Shown in pieces: positions 41,919 through 54,067 of a stretch of DNA of 64,000 nt. The position numbers and the translations under genes are program-made. How positions within the stretch are numbered: the first letter of the stretch is position 1; each line of letters begins with the position of its first letter. The stretch is from Berberis thunbergii (lineage: Eukaryota; Streptophyta; Magnoliopsida; Ranunculales; Berberidaceae), in assembly GCA_003290165.1 (NCBI GenBank), contig QNQO01001151.1:124001-188000 (forward strand). The letters are read 5' to 3'. Under the pieces are notes generated by a model. It was not told the origin of the DNA. It saw only the letters and a list, made by a program, of their open reading frames with translations, and searched no databases.

Positions 41919-43401
41919 TGTTAGAATATGTAGGTTTCCACTCAATATAGTCAAGTTCAAGTCCAAGATTAATCCACTTCTACAAGAAGGAAAATACAAG
42001 AATATGGAAGTCATAATAGTTAAATAAGTAAAGTTAGAATAAGAATGTCAGAATAAGACTCTATTTTGTATGGGAAGTTTTAGATTTTATGTTTCCACAA
42101 TGTTAGGTAGAATTTAGCTTATATAAGCTTGTATTCAGTCAAAGAATAAAAACAACAATAATGCAATTCTCCAATTATTTTCTTTTACATGGTATCATTT
42201 TCTTTGGTGACCTAAGACTTTGGGGACTCAAACTTTTTCTTGCCTCTGACGACTACACACTTTGATCGTAAACGCAAGAGGCGGGGAAGGAAAATTGCAC
42301 TCTGCAACAGAGTTCACGCATAGCCACACCATCATCGCAACAATTAACAACTTTTTTTTCTTCACAAACAACCAACCTGCAATTTAGAAAATATCTCTCC
42401 CACTCACACGTTCAATCACACAATAGGGCAAAAATGAAACAACAACAGCAAGGAAGAAATGGAAGGAATAAAGAAATTTGAATTTCTTTCTCTCCACTAT
42501 TCACACCCACTATCTTTGATCAGTACCACCACAAGAAAAACATATTAGCACCAATGCTGAGCAATACCAACATCAATGTTGAACAATACCAACATTTGTG
42601 TTGAGAAATTTTTTCAGCCTTCGCGCTCAAGAGAAGTCATGCTGACTCGAGTCAAACCATTAGTCGTTCACTCGGCAATCATAATTTCTTCATACCAGAA
42701 TTGGAGAGTCATGCTGACCACTTGAATCAAACCATTAGCCGTTCACTCGACAGTCATGATTTCTTCATACCAAAATTTCATCCAGAATTGGAGATCATGC
42801 TAACCACTCAAATCGAACCAATAGTCGTTCACTAAACAGTCATGATTTCTTCATACCAGAATTGGAGAGTTATGCTGACTGCTCAAATTGAACCATTAGC
42901 TGTTTACTCAACAATCATGATTTTTTCATATCAGAATTATCCAGAAACATCTAGAATTATCCAGAATTCGTCAATCATGCTGATTCGAGTCAAACCATTA
43001 GCAATTTCACTCGACAGTCATGATTATTCACCAAATTGGATTTGAAAGTTTCCTCCAAGTTGCACATTTCACATGCGTCTACATGTCCAGCTTGCGGGGG
43101 CGTGTTAGAATATGTAGGCTTGCACTCAACATAGTAAAGCCCAAGTCCAAGATTGATCCACCTATATAAGAAGGAAAGTACAAGAATAAGAAAGTTATAA
43201 TAGTTAAAGAAATAAAGTTACGATAAGAAAATTAGAATAGGAAAGTCCGAATAAGACTATTTTGTATAGGAAGTTATAATTTTCTTATTTCCACACAATT
43301 AGGTAGAATGTAGCTTATATAAGCTTGTATACAGTTAAGAAATAAAAATAACAATAATACAAAAATAACAATAATACAATTCTCAAATTATTTTCTTTAC
43401 A
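41919..43401 (+). mobile_element. TRIM (terminal-repeat retrotransposon in miniature)
   Basis: Two similar LTRs flank a ~910 bp non-coding interior: left LTR 41919-42189 (271 bp), right LTR 43103-43401 (299 bp). Both begin TGTTAGAATATGTAGG and end TTTACA. The left LTR is followed directly by TGGTATCA, the start of the initiator-Met tRNA primer-binding site. The right LTR is preceded by GCTTGCGGGGGCG, a polypurine tract. Flanks GTTAC (41914-41918) and ATTAC (43402-43406) match at 4/5. The size and lack of genes fit a TRIM that depends on other elements. Confidence 0.9.
42630..43035 (+). repeat. Tandem repeats in the TRIM interior
   Basis: About four to five copies of a ~70-100 bp unit built from TCATGCTGACTCGAGTCAAA, CCATTAGTCGTTCACTCG, AGTCATGATTTCTTCATACC and AGAATTGGAGAG. 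The copies differ by small changes. They fill almost half of the interior and expanded after or before transposition. Confidence 0.8.
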
Positions 43402-43406
43402 ATTAC

Positions 43407-44393
43407 GACCACCCTTGCTTTTAGCCTCTCACCTAGCTTTATTTGACAAATCATGTGTTAGATAAACAAGATCTATCTACTTCATTGACTAATTGAAGAG
43501 AACATATAGTGTGAAATGGAATCACATTAAGAACCTAAAGACTACCACTGCATATGTTTTCATTTGGTTGAAAATATTCATAAGCATAGCTTGCCCTAGG
43601 TCGTCCTTTAAGAAAGCAAATGAATGGAAGCACTGTTGAAAACAGTAAATGGCACACTTCATATTGAGATATTGACAATATACATCACCCACCATTACAC
43701 AACCTAGCAAACAAACATCCCTAACATCTATGTTTACAAATCATTCTTGGGCGAAGTATAGGCAACAACTAATAGCGCAAAATTGAACATCAACATTTCC
43801 ATCCCCTACCATCATCATTTAACTTCGCCACAAATGTATGTAGAGGTTAAAAGCTATGTAAGGTGTAGCAAGAAGCAGAATTTGGATAAAAGACTGTGAC
43901 ATGCATGAAAATGTAGCAAGATGCTCTATGTCACTGGCATATTCAACTCATCTAGCCTTTTATGCACACGAATTAATTACAAGCATCGACAATCTCCAAT
44001 GCCTAGTTGCCTACATTGTTTTGATTAGGATGGTAGAACTGATCAATTTGGATCAGATCCATACTTAGGGTTTTGTTTGTAATGCAGACTCATTCTAAAT
44101 TTTATTTTTTTAGTGACTCACATCTTTAAAAATTACTTCTATGTTTATGCAACAAAAAGAAATACTCTATACAGAGGAAATGCTCTCAATTATTTTTTAA
44201 CCCCTCCCATCCAAAATGCCACTAAAAGGGTTTGAATTTTGTACTTGTGATTTCATCTATCACAAACTTACCGTTAAGTTGGTATCTTGGTTTCTATGTT
44301 CACCCAAAGTGTGTGTGTGTTTTTTTCTTTTCTTTTTACCATTTAGACATCACCCGTATTTTTATTTATTGCAGCTTTTACTTATATCTTTTA
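43407..44393. other. Intergenic region, nothing recognised
   Basis: AT-rich, no exon-like frames, no repeats beyond short GT runs at 44310-44320. The right end is the TTA duplication of the following MITE. Confidence 0.5.
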
Positions 44394-44616
44394 GGGTTTG
44401 TTTGGTTGCATGAAAAATAGATATGAAAAATAAAATTGTTTCCGAGAATCCGATTCTGAGGTCTCTTCGTCTGACTTGGATTCCCATGAGTAATGGAAAA
44501 ACAGTCTTATGAAGAATCAATTTCATGTCAGTAAACACACAATCAAACAACAAAAATATGCATAACAAAAGAAATTGATTTAATTTTCCAGTGAAAATGG
44601 CTAACCAAACCGACCC
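44394..44616. mobile_element. Tourist-like (PIF/Harbinger) MITE
   Basis: The 223 bp element starts GGGTTTGTTTGGTTGCATGA and ends CTAACCAAACCGACCC, inverted ends of about 14 bp with mismatches. TTA is duplicated on both sides (44391-44393 and 44617-44619), the TSD of PIF/Harbinger elements. No coding capacity. Confidence 0.8.
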
Positions 44617-45110
44617 TTAATATTTTAAGTTTCTAAATACAATATTCAAATGTCGCAAATGGAAATACATAAATGCTCATCATAAAAAATTGTTCACAAA
44701 AAACAAGAATAAATAAATTAAAGTAATGTCTAGTGAGTTTACGCTGATACGGTGATATAAAAAATAGTCTAACCATCATTTATCACACTTTGAAAAGTAA
44801 TTATACCACCTTCCACCATAATTAATTCCATAATCAAATGTAACATTTCACACCAAAACAAAAGCTAGGGAATCTTTATTGTAATTGTCCAGTACATTTT
44901 CACTAATATTATCTATTTTCAAATTTACTTCTGTTATTTATTCTCTTCCGCTGGTTTGAAGGGCATTTGACAGTTCATATGTCCTTTAGAATATTAATGC
45001 AATAAAATATTTCTATTATTGGCATATTTTTGGCTTGTCAAAGTAGTAGGTTTGCTCTATTCCGCGGGTTTGTAGGGCATTTGACACTTCATATGTCATT
45101 TAGGATATTC
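44617..45110. repeat. Intergenic region with an imperfect tandem duplication
   Basis: GGTTTGAAGGGCATTTGACA...TTCATATGTCCTTTAGAATATT occurs at 44954-44998 and again, with changes, at about 45067-45110. The second copy is split by the RTE LINE: its continuation (AATGCAATAAAATAT) is at 48649. This allows the LINE target site to be reconstructed. Confidence 0.7.
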
Positions 45111-45120
45111 ATCATCATCA

Positions 45121-48100
45121 TCATAGTCCATTCCTGATATTTTTGGAGTCGGCTACATGGATTTTAGTTCTCCAAGCAATGCGGTCTTCCCACATATCCT
45201 TGCCTAATTCAAGCTTAATGATATCTTCATTCACCGCCTTCATCCAAGTTTTCAACGGTCGTCCCCTCCGTCTACACCCTCCATTAACTTGCCATCCTAG
45301 ACATTTTAATTGGCATTGTGCTTGGTCTCCTCTGCATATGACCAAACTAAGTTAAATGTCTTTCTATAATTTTGTCCTTTATGGGCGCTACACCTAAATA
45401 TCTCATAATTCTTTCATTTCTAATTTTATCCTTACGAGTTTTACCACACATCCACCTTAACATACACATTTCTGCTATTGCTATCCTATGCGTATGTTGT
45501 CCCGTAGTAGCCCAACATTCTGAACCGTATAGCATGGCTGGTCGAATAATTGTCTTATAACATTTTCCTTTTAGCCTTGCAAGCATCCTTCTATCGCATA
45601 ATACTCCTGACGCCATTCTTTATTTCAATCAACCAGCTTTAATCCTATGGTCTACATCTTCTCCAATAACCACATTCTTTTGAATTATAGATTCAAGATA
45701 TCGAAAAGCCTCATACTCTGGGACCTTTACACATTCGATCTCAATTGCATTACTTCTCCCTTGTGGTTCACAACCAAAGTTGCACACTAGATACTCCGTT
45801 TTTGAACAGCTAATTCTAAAACATTTACTCTCTAAAGCCTCCCCCCACTTAACTAATTTCTGACTTAAACCTGCACTAGTCTCATCCATTAAGACAATAT
45901 CATCTGCAAATAACATGCACCAAGGTACATCTTCTTGCAGATGTCTCGTCAATTCATCCATAACCAAAACAAAGAGATATGGACTTAACGTCGACCCTTG
46001 ATGTAGTCTTACTGACACTGAAAATTCACTGGACATCCCACCTACTGAGTGAACACTTGTTACAGCCCTTTCATACATTTGTTACAGCCCTTTCATACAT
46101 TTGTTACAGCCCTTTCATACATATCCTTAATGATATCGACATAACATTGAGACATTTTCTTCCTTTCAAGCACCCACCAAATTAACTCCCTAGAGACCCT
46201 ATCATATGATTTCTCCAGATCAATAAAAACCATATGCAAACTCTTACTTGCCTCTCTATATTTTTCTATAGTTTGCCTAAGCAGGAAGATGACCTCCGTA
46301 GTAGACCTACCCGGCATAAATCCAAATTGATTCTCCGAAACCGTGGTTAAACTTCTAAGTCTTCATTCTATAACCTTCTCCCAAAGTTTCTGTGAGACCC
46401 TTGTGTGGTCGGACCTGAGGGGGAGGGGGAGGGTGTGGGCTGGAGCCCAATAGGCCCAACAGGCCCGTGGATCCCAAGAGGGGTTGGGTTAGCTACCAAG
46501 GGGGATCATAGTCCCACATCGCCTGGATGCGGGATGGTTATGTGCTATATATGTGCGAGGTTGGATCCCCATAGAAAGAGGCATGTGGAGCCCCAGTAGG
46601 TGGGTGGAAGCAACAAATCTTGAGGTGAGAGAGGTGCGGAATGCTACCCAATAGGCCAAAGAGGACAATATCTGGATGAGTAAGGCCAGAGAGGGGCCCA
46701 GTGTCCGCTGTGCATACTCTGAAAGAGGCATTTTAAAGCCGTGCGGGCCAGTTGGGCCAAAGCGAACAATATCTTACTGTGCGGATCGGGTCGTTACAGT
46801 TTCATCGTATGACTCATAAGCTTTATCCCTCTATAGTTCAAGCAATTCTGAATATTCTCTTTGTTCTTATAAATTGGTACCACAATGCTATGCCTCCATG
46901 AATCTGACATTTTTCTAGTTTCCAAAAATCCTGTTAAAGAGCTTAGTTAGCCATTGAATCCCAACTTCTCTCAGACATTTCCATGCTTCAATTGGTATAT
47001 CATCCGGTCCAACGACCTTCCCTGTTTTCATTCTTTTTAAAGCTTCTCTCACTTCTATGGCACTAACTCTGCGATGGAACACGCGATCTCTCCCTTCCTG
47101 TGAAGCATACCCCTCCAAGTTTAACTCCCACACATGTGTTCCATTGAGTAGGTTCCAAAAGTAATCATTCCATCTATCTAAAATAGCTTTATCCTGTATT
47201 AAAACTCTTCCATCCTCATGCTTAACACACTTATCATGACTCAAGTCCCTAGTTTTTCATTCTCTAGCTTTAGCTATCTTGAAAAAATATTCTCCCCTTC
47301 CTTCGTACCTAGTCTATTATAAAGATCATCATACACTCTTTTCTTAGCTTCCCCTACTGCTTTACTACTCACTTTTTAGTCTGCTTATAAAGCTCATAAG
47401 ACTCTAGGCACCTATCTTTTTGTCACACCTTAAAACATCTTTTCTTTTCCGCAATAGTTTGTTGCACATCAGCGTTCCACCACCACATCTCCTTACCATA
47501 TAAAACTCCTTTTATGGCCTCTCTTAACTCTTCATTTCCACATCTTCTTATTCGGTTTGCCAAATGTTCAAAAAGATCCGCGCTACTAGTCCTATCCTTT
47601 GGTTCTAGATTCTCCCAACCCTCTGAAACTGACTGGCTACCCAAAATCTTCTTTCTAAATTTGTGGCACACATCTCCCTGTAAGGTCCACCACTTAATTC
47701 TCGGTCTAACCTGTTCTATAGCAATACGACCCCTACTCTTAAGACAAAAATCTAGAACTAATAGCCTATGTTGGTTTGTCAGACACTCCTTTGGTATAAC
47801 CTTACAATTTTACACCTACCTAAATTGTGTCTCCTCACAAGAAAATAATCAATTTGACTTCTATTGCGCCCACTCGCAAAGGTCACCAAGTGATCTTTCC
47901 GCTTCTTATAAAAAGTATTTACGATCCCAAAATCCTGAGTTAAAGCAAAATCTATAATAGAAATCCTCGCAGTGTTCCGATCCCCAAAGCCTTGACCTCT
48001 ATATACCCTCTCATACCCAACTCTATCCTTACCGACATGGCCATTCAAATCCCCGCCTAGGAAAACCCTATCAAAAGAGGAAATTCCAAGAACTAACTCC

Positions 48101-48480
48101 TCTAAAGAGTCCCAAAAATCCTTCTTAATCTTCTCGTCCAAATCCACCTGGGGTGCATACGCACTAATAACATGCACTATCTCTAGTTCTAAAGCTAATT
48201 TAATACTTATGATTCTATCTCAAACCTCCTAACATCGACTACTGCATCCTTAAAATCTTTATCTACCACTATTCCCACCCCGTTCCTAGTTCAATCTTTA
48301 CCATAATAGAAGAGTTTGAACCCTCCTCCTAAATCTTTAGCCTTGTTCCCCTTTCATTTTGTCTCTTGAAGACAAACTATATTTACTTTCTTCCTACGCA
48401 GGGCATCTACTAATTCTATTGTCTTTCCCGTCAAGGTTTCTATGTTCCAAGAGGCTAATCTAATCATTCTATCTCTTGCT
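45121..48480 (-). pseudogene. RTE LINE ORF (endonuclease and reverse transcriptase), decayed
   Basis: From 48480 leftward: TLTGKTIELVDALRRKKVNI (endonuclease start), NIVCLQETK, VHVISAYAPQVDLDEKIKKD, FLGGDLNGHVG (about 48060) and NRSQIDYFLVRR, all apurinic-type endonuclease motifs. The reverse transcriptase follows: GKVVGPDDIPIEAWKCL (about 47020), FIDLEKSYDRVSRELIWWV (about 46220), LHQGSTLSPYLFVLVMDEL (about 46000) and MLFADDIVLMDE (catalytic ADD, about 45905). The C-terminal part (CYKTIIRPAMLYGSECWA, GRRRGRPLKTW-like) ends near 45121. Several stops and frameshifts, a short tandem duplication (CCTTTCATACATTTGTTACAG, 46066-46122) and the solo LTR make it non-functional. Confidence 0.9.
46391..46798. 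repeat. Solo LTR (408 bp) inside the RTE LINE, perfect 5 bp TSD
   Basis: It starts TGTGAGACCC and ends GGGTCGTTACA. GTTTC is present on both sides (46386-46390 and 46799-46803). It contains GTCCCACATCGCCTGGATG, a block common in plant LTR/TRIM elements. It interrupts LINE sequence, which resumes seamlessly outside. The recombination product of a complete element is the simplest explanation. The end GGATCGGGTCG resembles the short repeat at 59314-59383. Confidence 0.85.
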
Positions 48481-49055
48481 CTAACCTAGACTAGCTTCTT
48501 TACTTTCCCCCATCCAGAATGGTGCGATAACCCTTGCCTATTTAACACTACAGTCGAGCGCCGCTGCAGCACACCTTGCTCATTTGTCACTACACCCGAG
48601 CGTAGGTGCAGCGCATCGCTTATAGCGGGGGACGTCCTTTAGAATATTAATGCAATAAAATATCGAGTATGTTAATCTTTTTTTTTTCCCGCATATAAAT
48701 ACCATTATTGTATAAAGTAGAAACACACTTCCTTCTTCCATTAATTAGGCATTTGTTTTGCCTCAAGTATTCTCTTTGGACGTGACTAGGGATGACAACC
48801 AACAAAATCCTCCATCACGCTTTGTTTTTTTTGTTTTTACAAAAACTTTCACAACCTGAAATAAATAAAAAATTTCAAGTTAGTTTCTATATAAAAAAAA
48901 CTATATGAGAACAAATAGAAAATTGGCATTGTTTTACATTACCTCCATCAAGTCCTTCAAATACAAAAATACTCACAACTTTCATTCATGAAACCAACAT
49001 GCAACTTTGTTCCTACAACATAAAATAATTTCTTTTAGCAAAGCCTAATATATCA

Positions 49056-51406
49056 TTAATAGTTCATTATAGTCTCATTTAAATACTTATATAGCTCAAG
49101 AGGATCTACATCATCTTGATAGGTGGACCTCCTATACGGTGAAGTAGAAGTTTCATCTGTCATAAGATAAAAAATATTAAATTATATTAATTTACTCAAA
49201 AAAAAAAACATAAAATAAATAAGACATTTCATAACAAGACTTTATTACCTCTAATATCATTCCATAACCAGTTTTGCGCACACATCAAAACTTCTAATGA
49301 CTTTGGATGAAGCTTGTTGCGATGTGGACTAACAAACCTACCACCCGTACTAAATGCAGACTCCGAAGCAACTGTAGAGACTGAAACTGCTAAAACGTCC
49401 CTAGCAACCCGATTCAAAGTCGGATATTTGCTTCCATTAGTCTTCCACCAATTCAGAATATTAAAATTATGTTCTGGAGGTAAAACAACATCAGCCAAAT
49501 AGTAATCCAACTCCGACTTGACATTACTATTAGGTCCATCCCCAGAGTTCCGCATAGAATCCACACAAAAATTACTAAGATCATCATCATCAACTGCATT
49601 TTGTAGTTGACTAACATATGACTGACTATCTGCTGAAGAACTTGCCCTAGGCCTTGAACTCATATATTCACTTAGCAACTCAAAACACAAGTTCTGAACT
49701 TCTTGAATTTTTTGTTGTACATCATCCTGATTATATAATTTGGGAAAGTAATACTCAATCAACTTCTTTTTGAAACAAGGATCTAAAAAGTTGCCACAAC
49801 CATTATCCCATGGATTGCATTCCAATACTTGTCAAAATTTTCAATCATATTTTATGCCATCTGTCTTATCACTGGATAACTAGAAGTATGAAACCAATGT
49901 AATGACTTTTTAATCGAAGAAATCTTTGGAAAAAAAGGTTGGTCGTAGGATACTTTGTCCCAGAAAATACTTCGGTTGCTTTATGAAACGATTTCAACTT
50001 CTCACACATCTCACATGCAAGCAACCAATCTTCATCACGTGGCAACGATTTATATTGTGAATTGCGTTGTTTCAGTCTAGGAAATACATCCTTAAAAATG
50101 ATAGCAGTCTGAAGCATCAAATAAGTTGAATTCCACATTGTTTTGCAATCTTAAGCCAACTTCTTGCCACATTCAATTCTCAACTGTCTAGTTGCCTCTA
50201 GAAACTTTTCTTCCCTCTTTGGCGTGGCAGACCAATAAGCAACACTATTCCGAATTCTTTCAATACCATCACCTATAACTTCCAACCCATCCTTAACAAT
50301 CAAATTTAAAATATGCGCAGAACATCTCATGTGGAATAAATCACCCCCTAGCATCATGGTGCCTACCTCTAGCTTGCTTTTCAGAAAAGTGACCATACTA
50401 TCATTAGTTGAACAATTATCTACGGTTAATGCAGATAGCTTTCTATCCAAATTCCAATCCATCATACAATCCATTAATGCATCACAAAGAACTTCAGCAG
50501 TATGAGGGCATGACACATAAACGAACCTAGCAATAAATATGCAATAATGTAGAACATATTAATTAATAAATGCCCATTGTCATCAATGAAATGCAAATAG
50601 AAAAAATATGTTTACCTAATAATAGGACTTTGCAATGCCCAATTGTCGTCATCAATGAAATGTGTTGTGATAGCCATAAGCCCCCTCTTTTGATTACTTG
50701 CAGTCCACATATCAGTAGTAAATGCAATCATACTTTTGTTCTTCTCCAACAATTTCATCGTCTTCACGACTTCACCCTTTCATAATCATATATCTTCAAG
50801 ATATCACTTTTTTATGGTATTTCTAGACACTACCTTGAATTGTGGTTGAATAACACCCATCATCATTCTAAAACCATAATGTTCAACCATTGAAAGGGGG
50901 TACTCATGCAATATAATTGCTTTTGCAATGGCTTCTCTTGCAAGCTCTAGGTCGAACCCAGAAGCACTAACAGCAATCGACCCAGTCGATGTGGAAACAC
51001 TCAATATAGATTGTTGTATGTCCAATTTACTACCCCTCTTCCTTAGACATTTTTTACTATGGTCAATTAAATGACTTATGCCATTCCTAGTCTCCCCTCC
51101 AAGCAAAGTTCCACAATAATTGCATTTAGCTTTATCTAAACCGTTAATGGTAAAGTGATTCCATACTGCAGATGTGAACTTTCATTTTTTTGTCGGTGGT
51201 AGTTGTGGTAGATGAACATTACTTTTAACAATATTGTTTTAAACATTGGGAGTAGGAACATCATGAGGAGTGATATTTGATTGTACCTCGGGTGATGGTA
51301 AGGCATTCGAACCCACAGGTGTTTGAGGAGAGTCATTATCATGGCCATCCCAATCAAAAAAGGTAGATTGTTGAGTTTCAATTGACCTGGGGCGATCTCC
51401 TGCCAT
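49056..51406 (-). pseudogene. hAT transposase (Ac-like), multiply broken
   Basis: Start ATG at 51406 (MAGDRPRSIETQQS). A BED-type zinc finger (KCNYCGTLLGG ... HLIDHSKKC) is at about 51130-51050. The first catalytic Asp is in FTTDMWTASNQK (about 50720), followed by an intron of about 100 bp ending at 50526. The second Asp is in LTVDNCSTND (about 50425). The dimerisation region (NWWKTNGSKYPTLNRVARDV) has its catalytic Glu in STVASESAFSTGGR (about 49375). A final intron (49157-49248) leads to a last exon ending TAA at 49056. In-frame stops near 51238 and 51185, frame changes between 50804 and 50516 and near 49850, and a stop near 50150 show loss of function. The excision enzyme is therefore dead in this copy. 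Confidence 0.9.
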
Positions 51407-53585
51407 ATTCTATACATCAAGAAACAAAAACATTGGAGCTTAGACTATAAGAGTAGAAACGGCAGTGATGTAGTAGAAGGCAGGGGGAACTCATTAGAAA
51501 AGAAATCAAATCTACTATATTTCCTTATTGGAGGGATGACATCTAAAAAGTAACCACTTGTAAATTACATGTTTCCATAATTAAGCTCAAATATAGAAAC
51601 TCAAAAAGAATTGTAAACAATTGGTTCATTTACTACTATATGTATGAAAAAAAACACAAACAAAACCAAAAAAAAAATAGTTCTATGTGTTTATCTCATT
51701 CTTTCATAACTTTTGTTCATCAATAATCAAATCATCAACCAAATCAATAATCAGTGATCAGTAATCAAATAATCAATAACAGTTCTTTGTGTGTATTCTC
51801 ATTAAATCAATAATCAAATCATCAACCAAAGCAAAAACAGTTCTTTGTGTGTATTCTTATCAAACCTGCACTTTTATATCATATCATCAACCAAAGCAAA
51901 AACATTCACTCTATATAATCATCAACTTGCACTTTTATCTTTAGAGTTTTCTTTCTTTCCGCCTCTTCATATAAGAGAATTGGACAGTAAGAAAGGTTTG
52001 AGAGCTCTACATCACTGAATTCTCTTCTGGGTCTAAGTGGGATTGGAGTTATAGATTAGATATCTTATAAATTACAATTTGTCGAATAATTATACCAAAT
52101 GTTTAAGGCAATTCCCATTTTTTCATTTCTCAACCCACTTTGCAGAAAAATGTCATTACGTCAGTAGTTTGATTCCATTTGATTGAAGATCTAAGTTCAG
52201 TTCAAAATAAAGGAAATTATATGTAGATTATTTTTTCTTTATTTTTATCTGCACAAAACCCATAAAGAAAAACATAAAATTGAGTTCAAAGAGAAGGAAT
52301 TACTCACACAGGCAGGGAAGAGTGAGACTTTCTAAATCAAAATGCTCAACAACGAATTGATGATTGATGAAGAACTGTTCCTGACAACATAAACAACTAA
52401 ATCGTACACAAACGTAGACAAATAACTAGAATATTTTGTTCAAAACCAACCTTTATAATATTCAAATCCAAGTATGAAGAATAAACCTATTTGCTGAATT
52501 TGCTGAAATGAAGAATAAACCAATATCTAACAGACTCACCTATTTGTTGAAATTTGTTGAGATGAAGAATAAACCAATCTCCTCTAGTCCTCTCGAATCC
52601 AAGTATAGCATGTAAGAATCTAAAGGGCGATCATATCAAATGAAAATCAAGCCCAAATCATGGTGAAAACTGAAAATTGCATAAAAATTCAACAGATTTA
52701 TGCTTAATACAGAAAACCCTAAACGATTTAAGAGGATTAGAAGAAGATTAGAAGATTGGAAGTAGAAGAATAAGAAGAATACATAAAACCCTAAAACGAA
52801 TTTGAAATTAACAGAAAAATGAAGAAGAGATGAGCCATACCTTGGTGATGTGCATGTGTTGTTGGGGTGGTTCAGTGAATTGCAAAACCCATTCACTCTT
52901 TCTTTGTGAGTCTGTGTGCGTCTGAAGAGGTGGAAGACAGGAAGAGAGAAGTCAGATTCTTTGAACAGGTGGAAGAGAGGAGTCTGAAGAGGTGGAAGAC
53001 AGGAAGAGAGGATCTAACTCTCTGAACAAGTGGAAGAGAAGAGTATGTTGCGTGACTTGCAACCTTTCGTCTGAGCGTCTCCTTATTTGTGAGTCAGTGT
53101 GCGTCTGCGTCTCCTTCTTTGTGAGTTTGTCTGGAGGTGGAAGACATCAAGAGGTGGAAGAGATCAAAAGTCTGTATGCGTCTGCGTCTCCTTCTTTCTG
53201 AATTCTGAATTTCATTTCTTTGAGTTTGTCTAGAGGTGGAAGAAATCAAGATAATCATGATTCTCTGTGAGTTTTGTGTCTCGAGGTGGAAGAGAGGTCA
53301 GCAGATTTCAGGGTTTCTTAGGTTTTAGTTATAGTTATAGTTTTTTTTTTTTGAAAATGGTTTAGTTAATACTTACTTTAGGGATAAAGGTATTATAGTA
53401 ATTTAGCAGTATAAACGGATATCCGCGGGGCGAATATGGCTAAAACGGCATCCGCCCCGAATAGTCAACGGATACTGTTTGGATACCTGAAATCACCCGA
53501 AAATCCATTCAACCATATCCAAATTCGCTCCATACGGATTAGGTGGGGCGGATATCCGTGAAAATCTGCCCCACTGCCAACCCTA
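51407..53585. other. 5' non-coding and subterminal region of the hAT element
   Basis: AT-rich sequence with direct repeats near 51720-51900 (ATCATCAACCAAAGCAAAAAC, GTTCTTTGTGTGTATTCT) and GAGGTGGAAGA repeats at 52925-53290 (about eight copies, some in ~50 bp blocks such as GGTGGAAGACAGGAAGAGAG). No coding exon upstream of 51406 was recognised. Confidence 0.6.
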
Positions 53586-53593
53586 GACGTGAC

Positions 53594-54067
53594 ATTTGTG
53601 GCTTGGGAAAGATGTTTATGTTTAAAGTAGATAGTTGCTCTTGTTATGGTTATCATGAGTTTATGTGCAAATTATAAAAGAGTTTGGTTTGTAATTAAGT
53701 TGTATTTTAAATTTTGATTCGTTTACAAAAAAAATAGGTAAATAAAATTCTAAATATATTAAAAAATAAAAGAAAAAAAAGATAACATGTTACTCTCTCA
53801 AGGAGCAAATAAACTGATTAACATAATGCACAAGTTACAACCATGCACACGCAAACAACTAATATTTAGAAGTTGAGGGGGAATTTTTGGAGGAAGAAAG
53901 GGCTGATTTTTGGAAAAGAAAAATGGAGGTTGTACAAAGCAATTTAACTAACACAGAGTAAATAGTTAGTCGGATGAACTTAGAGGAACTGTTGGATGCA
54001 CCTAGCTTTCCTTTTGCCAATGTTCAAAGCACAAGCAGTCCAAAAATAACTCCAGTCACCTAGCAGC
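53594..54067 (+). promoter_or_regulatory. Promoter and 5' UTR region of the LOL2-like gene
   Basis: About 470 bp between the hAT element and the LOL2-like start codon. No clear TATA box was found. A purine-rich segment (GGAGGAAGAAAGGGC) lies near 53890. Confidence 0.4.

Larger units (their letters stand above)
45111..48633 (-). mobile_element. RTE-type LINE, nearly full length, inactive
   Basis: Transcribed leftward. The 3' end at 45111 is a (TCATCA)n tail, typical of RTE elements. Flanks GTCATTTAGGATATT (45096-45110) and GTCCTTTAGAATATT (48634-48648) are a 13/15 target duplication. Order from 5' to 3' is endonuclease, reverse transcriptase, C-terminal region. A 408 bp solo LTR (46391-46798) is inserted between parts of the reverse transcriptase. 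Confidence 0.9.
48787..53585 (-). mobile_element. hAT (Ac-like) transposon, 4.8 kb, with decayed transposase; perfect TSD
   Basis: GACGTGAC flanks the element exactly (48779-48786 and 53586-53593). Ends are TAGGGATGACA on the left and, inverted, TAGGGTTGGCA on the right (9/11). The right subterminal region has GGATATCCG and GGGGCGG motifs. The transposase lies on the minus strand between 49056 and 51406. The 2.2 kb to its right is the 5' non-coding region. Confidence 0.93.

Noticed and set aside
47514..47957. 147-aa plus-strand frame
   Set aside because: It is the shadow of the RTE endonuclease region read on the other strand.
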